DNA of 62,658 bases from Candidatus Eremiobacteraceae bacterium (lineage in GTDB: Bacteria; Vulcanimicrobiota; Vulcanimicrobiia; Eremiobacterales; Eremiobacteraceae). The notes below the pieces were generated by a model. The model was not told the DNA's origin, searched no databases, and worked only from the letters and a program-made list of their open reading frames with translations. The stretch is taken from assembly GCA_035314825.1 (NCBI GenBank), contig DATFYX010000069.1:1-62658 (forward strand), read 5' to 3'. The translations under genes and the position numbers were made by a program. This document shows, in pieces, positions 61,838 to 62,658 of the stretch (position 1 is its first letter; every line of letters begins with the position of its first letter).

Positions 61838-62658
61838 GCGCCAGCTCGCGAGACGACCCGCCGCTCCGTTTCACCGAATTTGCTCCTGAAGAGACGCTCG
61901 ATGAGTGCAAACATCCTGGGGTCACGCAAGTACAGGTCCTGACGTGTCAGAGGCAGCCACGCGCAGCGCTCGTCGTTGACTTCCACGTAGGCACGCATGC
62001 TTTCCGCGAAATACTCATCAAGGCTGCTCGCGGCGTATTCGTTGACGTATCCGGTGGCGGTCGCGAAATAGTATCGCAGTTCTTCGCTCTCGTATGAGAA
62101 GTACGACCGCTTCTTGCGCGCCAGCAGCGCATCGATCGCATGCGCGAATTCATGCGCGCCCGTCATGCGCAACGAGCGCTCCCGCAGTAGGATGCGCTTC
62201 TCCTCAACCACGAACAAGCCGGAAGGCGGCGACGGCCATTGATCGATCGACGGCGCGCAGCGGGCGACCGACGACGAGAAGCTCGCAAACGCTTGACCCT
62301 CGGGAACCGTCGCGATGCTGACGCCGGCCGCCGCCGCCGCCGAAAGGGCGGCCTCGCCATAACACGCAAGCGCGTCGAATAACGCCGCCGGCGGCTTTTC
62401 GCCCATCATCGCTGCGACCAGCGCTCGGGCGCGCCCGCGCGGCGCCGGTTCCACCGCGCGCGTCACGCCGTTGAACGGCTCCGATAAGATAGTGATCCCC
62501 TCGCAGCGATACGCGGCGAGTTGCGGATTCTGCAGCCGCCTGAGTTGGGCGACGAGCGCGGCATGACGGGGATCCCCAGGCCGCTGCAACCATCGGCGGC
62601 GCTGGCGCAACAGACGCGCGCGGACCTGCTCGATCGCAAGAGCCGTCTGTGCCTCGTC
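61834..62658 (-). CDS. Gluzincin-type metalloprotease-like protein, 5' end cut by window
   Basis: The frame stays open to the window end, so the N-terminus lies outside. At least 274 residues are visible. The zinc motif is HEFAH in MTGAHEFAHAIDALLARKKR, followed downstream by SLDEYFAESMRAYV, which supplies the third ligand Glu in the anthrax-lethal-factor-like/gluzincin pattern. No signal is visible in the part shown. Substrate unknown. It converges with the small gene at 61436. Confidence 0.78.
   Translation of the reverse strand, partial: DEAQTALAIEQVRARLLRQRRRWLQRPGDPRHAALVAQLRRLQNPQLAAYRCEGITILSEPFNGVTRAVEPAPRGRARALVAAMMGEKPPAALFDALACYGEAALSAAAAAGVSIATVPEGQAFASFSSSVARCAPSIDQWPSPPSGLFVVEEKRILLRERSLRMTGAHEFAHAIDALLARKKRSYFSYESEELRYYFATATGYVNEYAASSLDEYFAESMRAYVEVNDERCAWLPLTRQDLYLRDPRMFALIERLFRSKFGETERRVVSRAGA

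Overview
The window reads as a contiguous piece of a high-GC bacterial chromosome. Genes are tightly packed, many neighbours share 4-base ATGA-type start/stop overlaps, and GTG and TTG starts are common. Two signal-peptide proteins look like outer-membrane beta-barrels, so the envelope is probably diderm. One tRNA operon has a textbook TTGACA-N18-TATAAT promoter. Several genes are unusual for a well-studied bacterium: archaeal-type PurP, a PurC-PurE fusion and a split KdpD. A deep-branching uncultured phylum (for example Eremiobacterota-like) is my weak inference; the sequence does not prove it.

Layout. 1-13.5 kb: a purine operon on the minus strand, transcribed purB, purC-purE fusion, purL, purQ, a membrane protein, a long PurS, two tandem PurP proteins, guaA, then purD and purF (cut by the window start). 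A small plus-strand membrane-protein gene interrupts it between guaA and purD. 13.6-19 kb: a monooxygenase-like protein, an alpha/beta hydrolase, a hydrolase-glycosyltransferase fusion, a TetR regulator and a DUF2182/DUF1326 pair. 19.3-22.4 kb: an ABC importer with a double permease and an ATPase. 22.4-25.8 kb: holA, mtnA and a class-III aminotransferase. 25.9-36.1 kb: potassium uptake (a 27-residue microprotein, kdpF, A, B, C, a porin), then a tandem KdpD sensor protein without a kinase, a separate histidine kinase and a NarL-type regulator. 36.1-43.3 kb: riboflavin genes ribD, ribE, ribBA, ribH, a 1028-residue pentapeptide-type protein, and comF. 43.4-47.8 kb: a branched-chain amino-acid type importer with fused ATPases. 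47.8-57.7 kb: envelope and sugar genes (beta-barrel protein, two nucleotidyltransferases, WecG-type transferase) mixed with aspartate/DAP genes (dapA, lysC, asd, dapB) and a PcrA/UvrD helicase. 57.8-62.7 kb: small genes, tRNA-Gln and tRNA-Glu with a likely 747-bp cassette at the tRNA-Glu 3' end, dapD, and a metalloprotease cut by the window end.

Most notable signals. (1) A 24-nt element (GTAGC followed by a palindrome centred on GGTCGAATTTATTCGACC) is identical at three loci, with two variants elsewhere. One variant has a compensatory stem change. Copies lie in frame inside purL and mtnA, supply a possible purL start codon and supply the ribE stop codon. (2) The potassium sensor is reorganised: two KdpD input modules in one protein, with kinase and regulator on separate genes. 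(3) PurP, typically archaeal, sits as a tandem pair in a bacterial purine operon, and no purH is present in the window. (4) A single-gene cassette is bounded by a 47-bp tRNA-Glu repeat, and its gene has a paralog interrupting the purine operon. (5) Full-length riboflavin synthase has ATC where ATG is expected, behind an ideal ribosome binding site.
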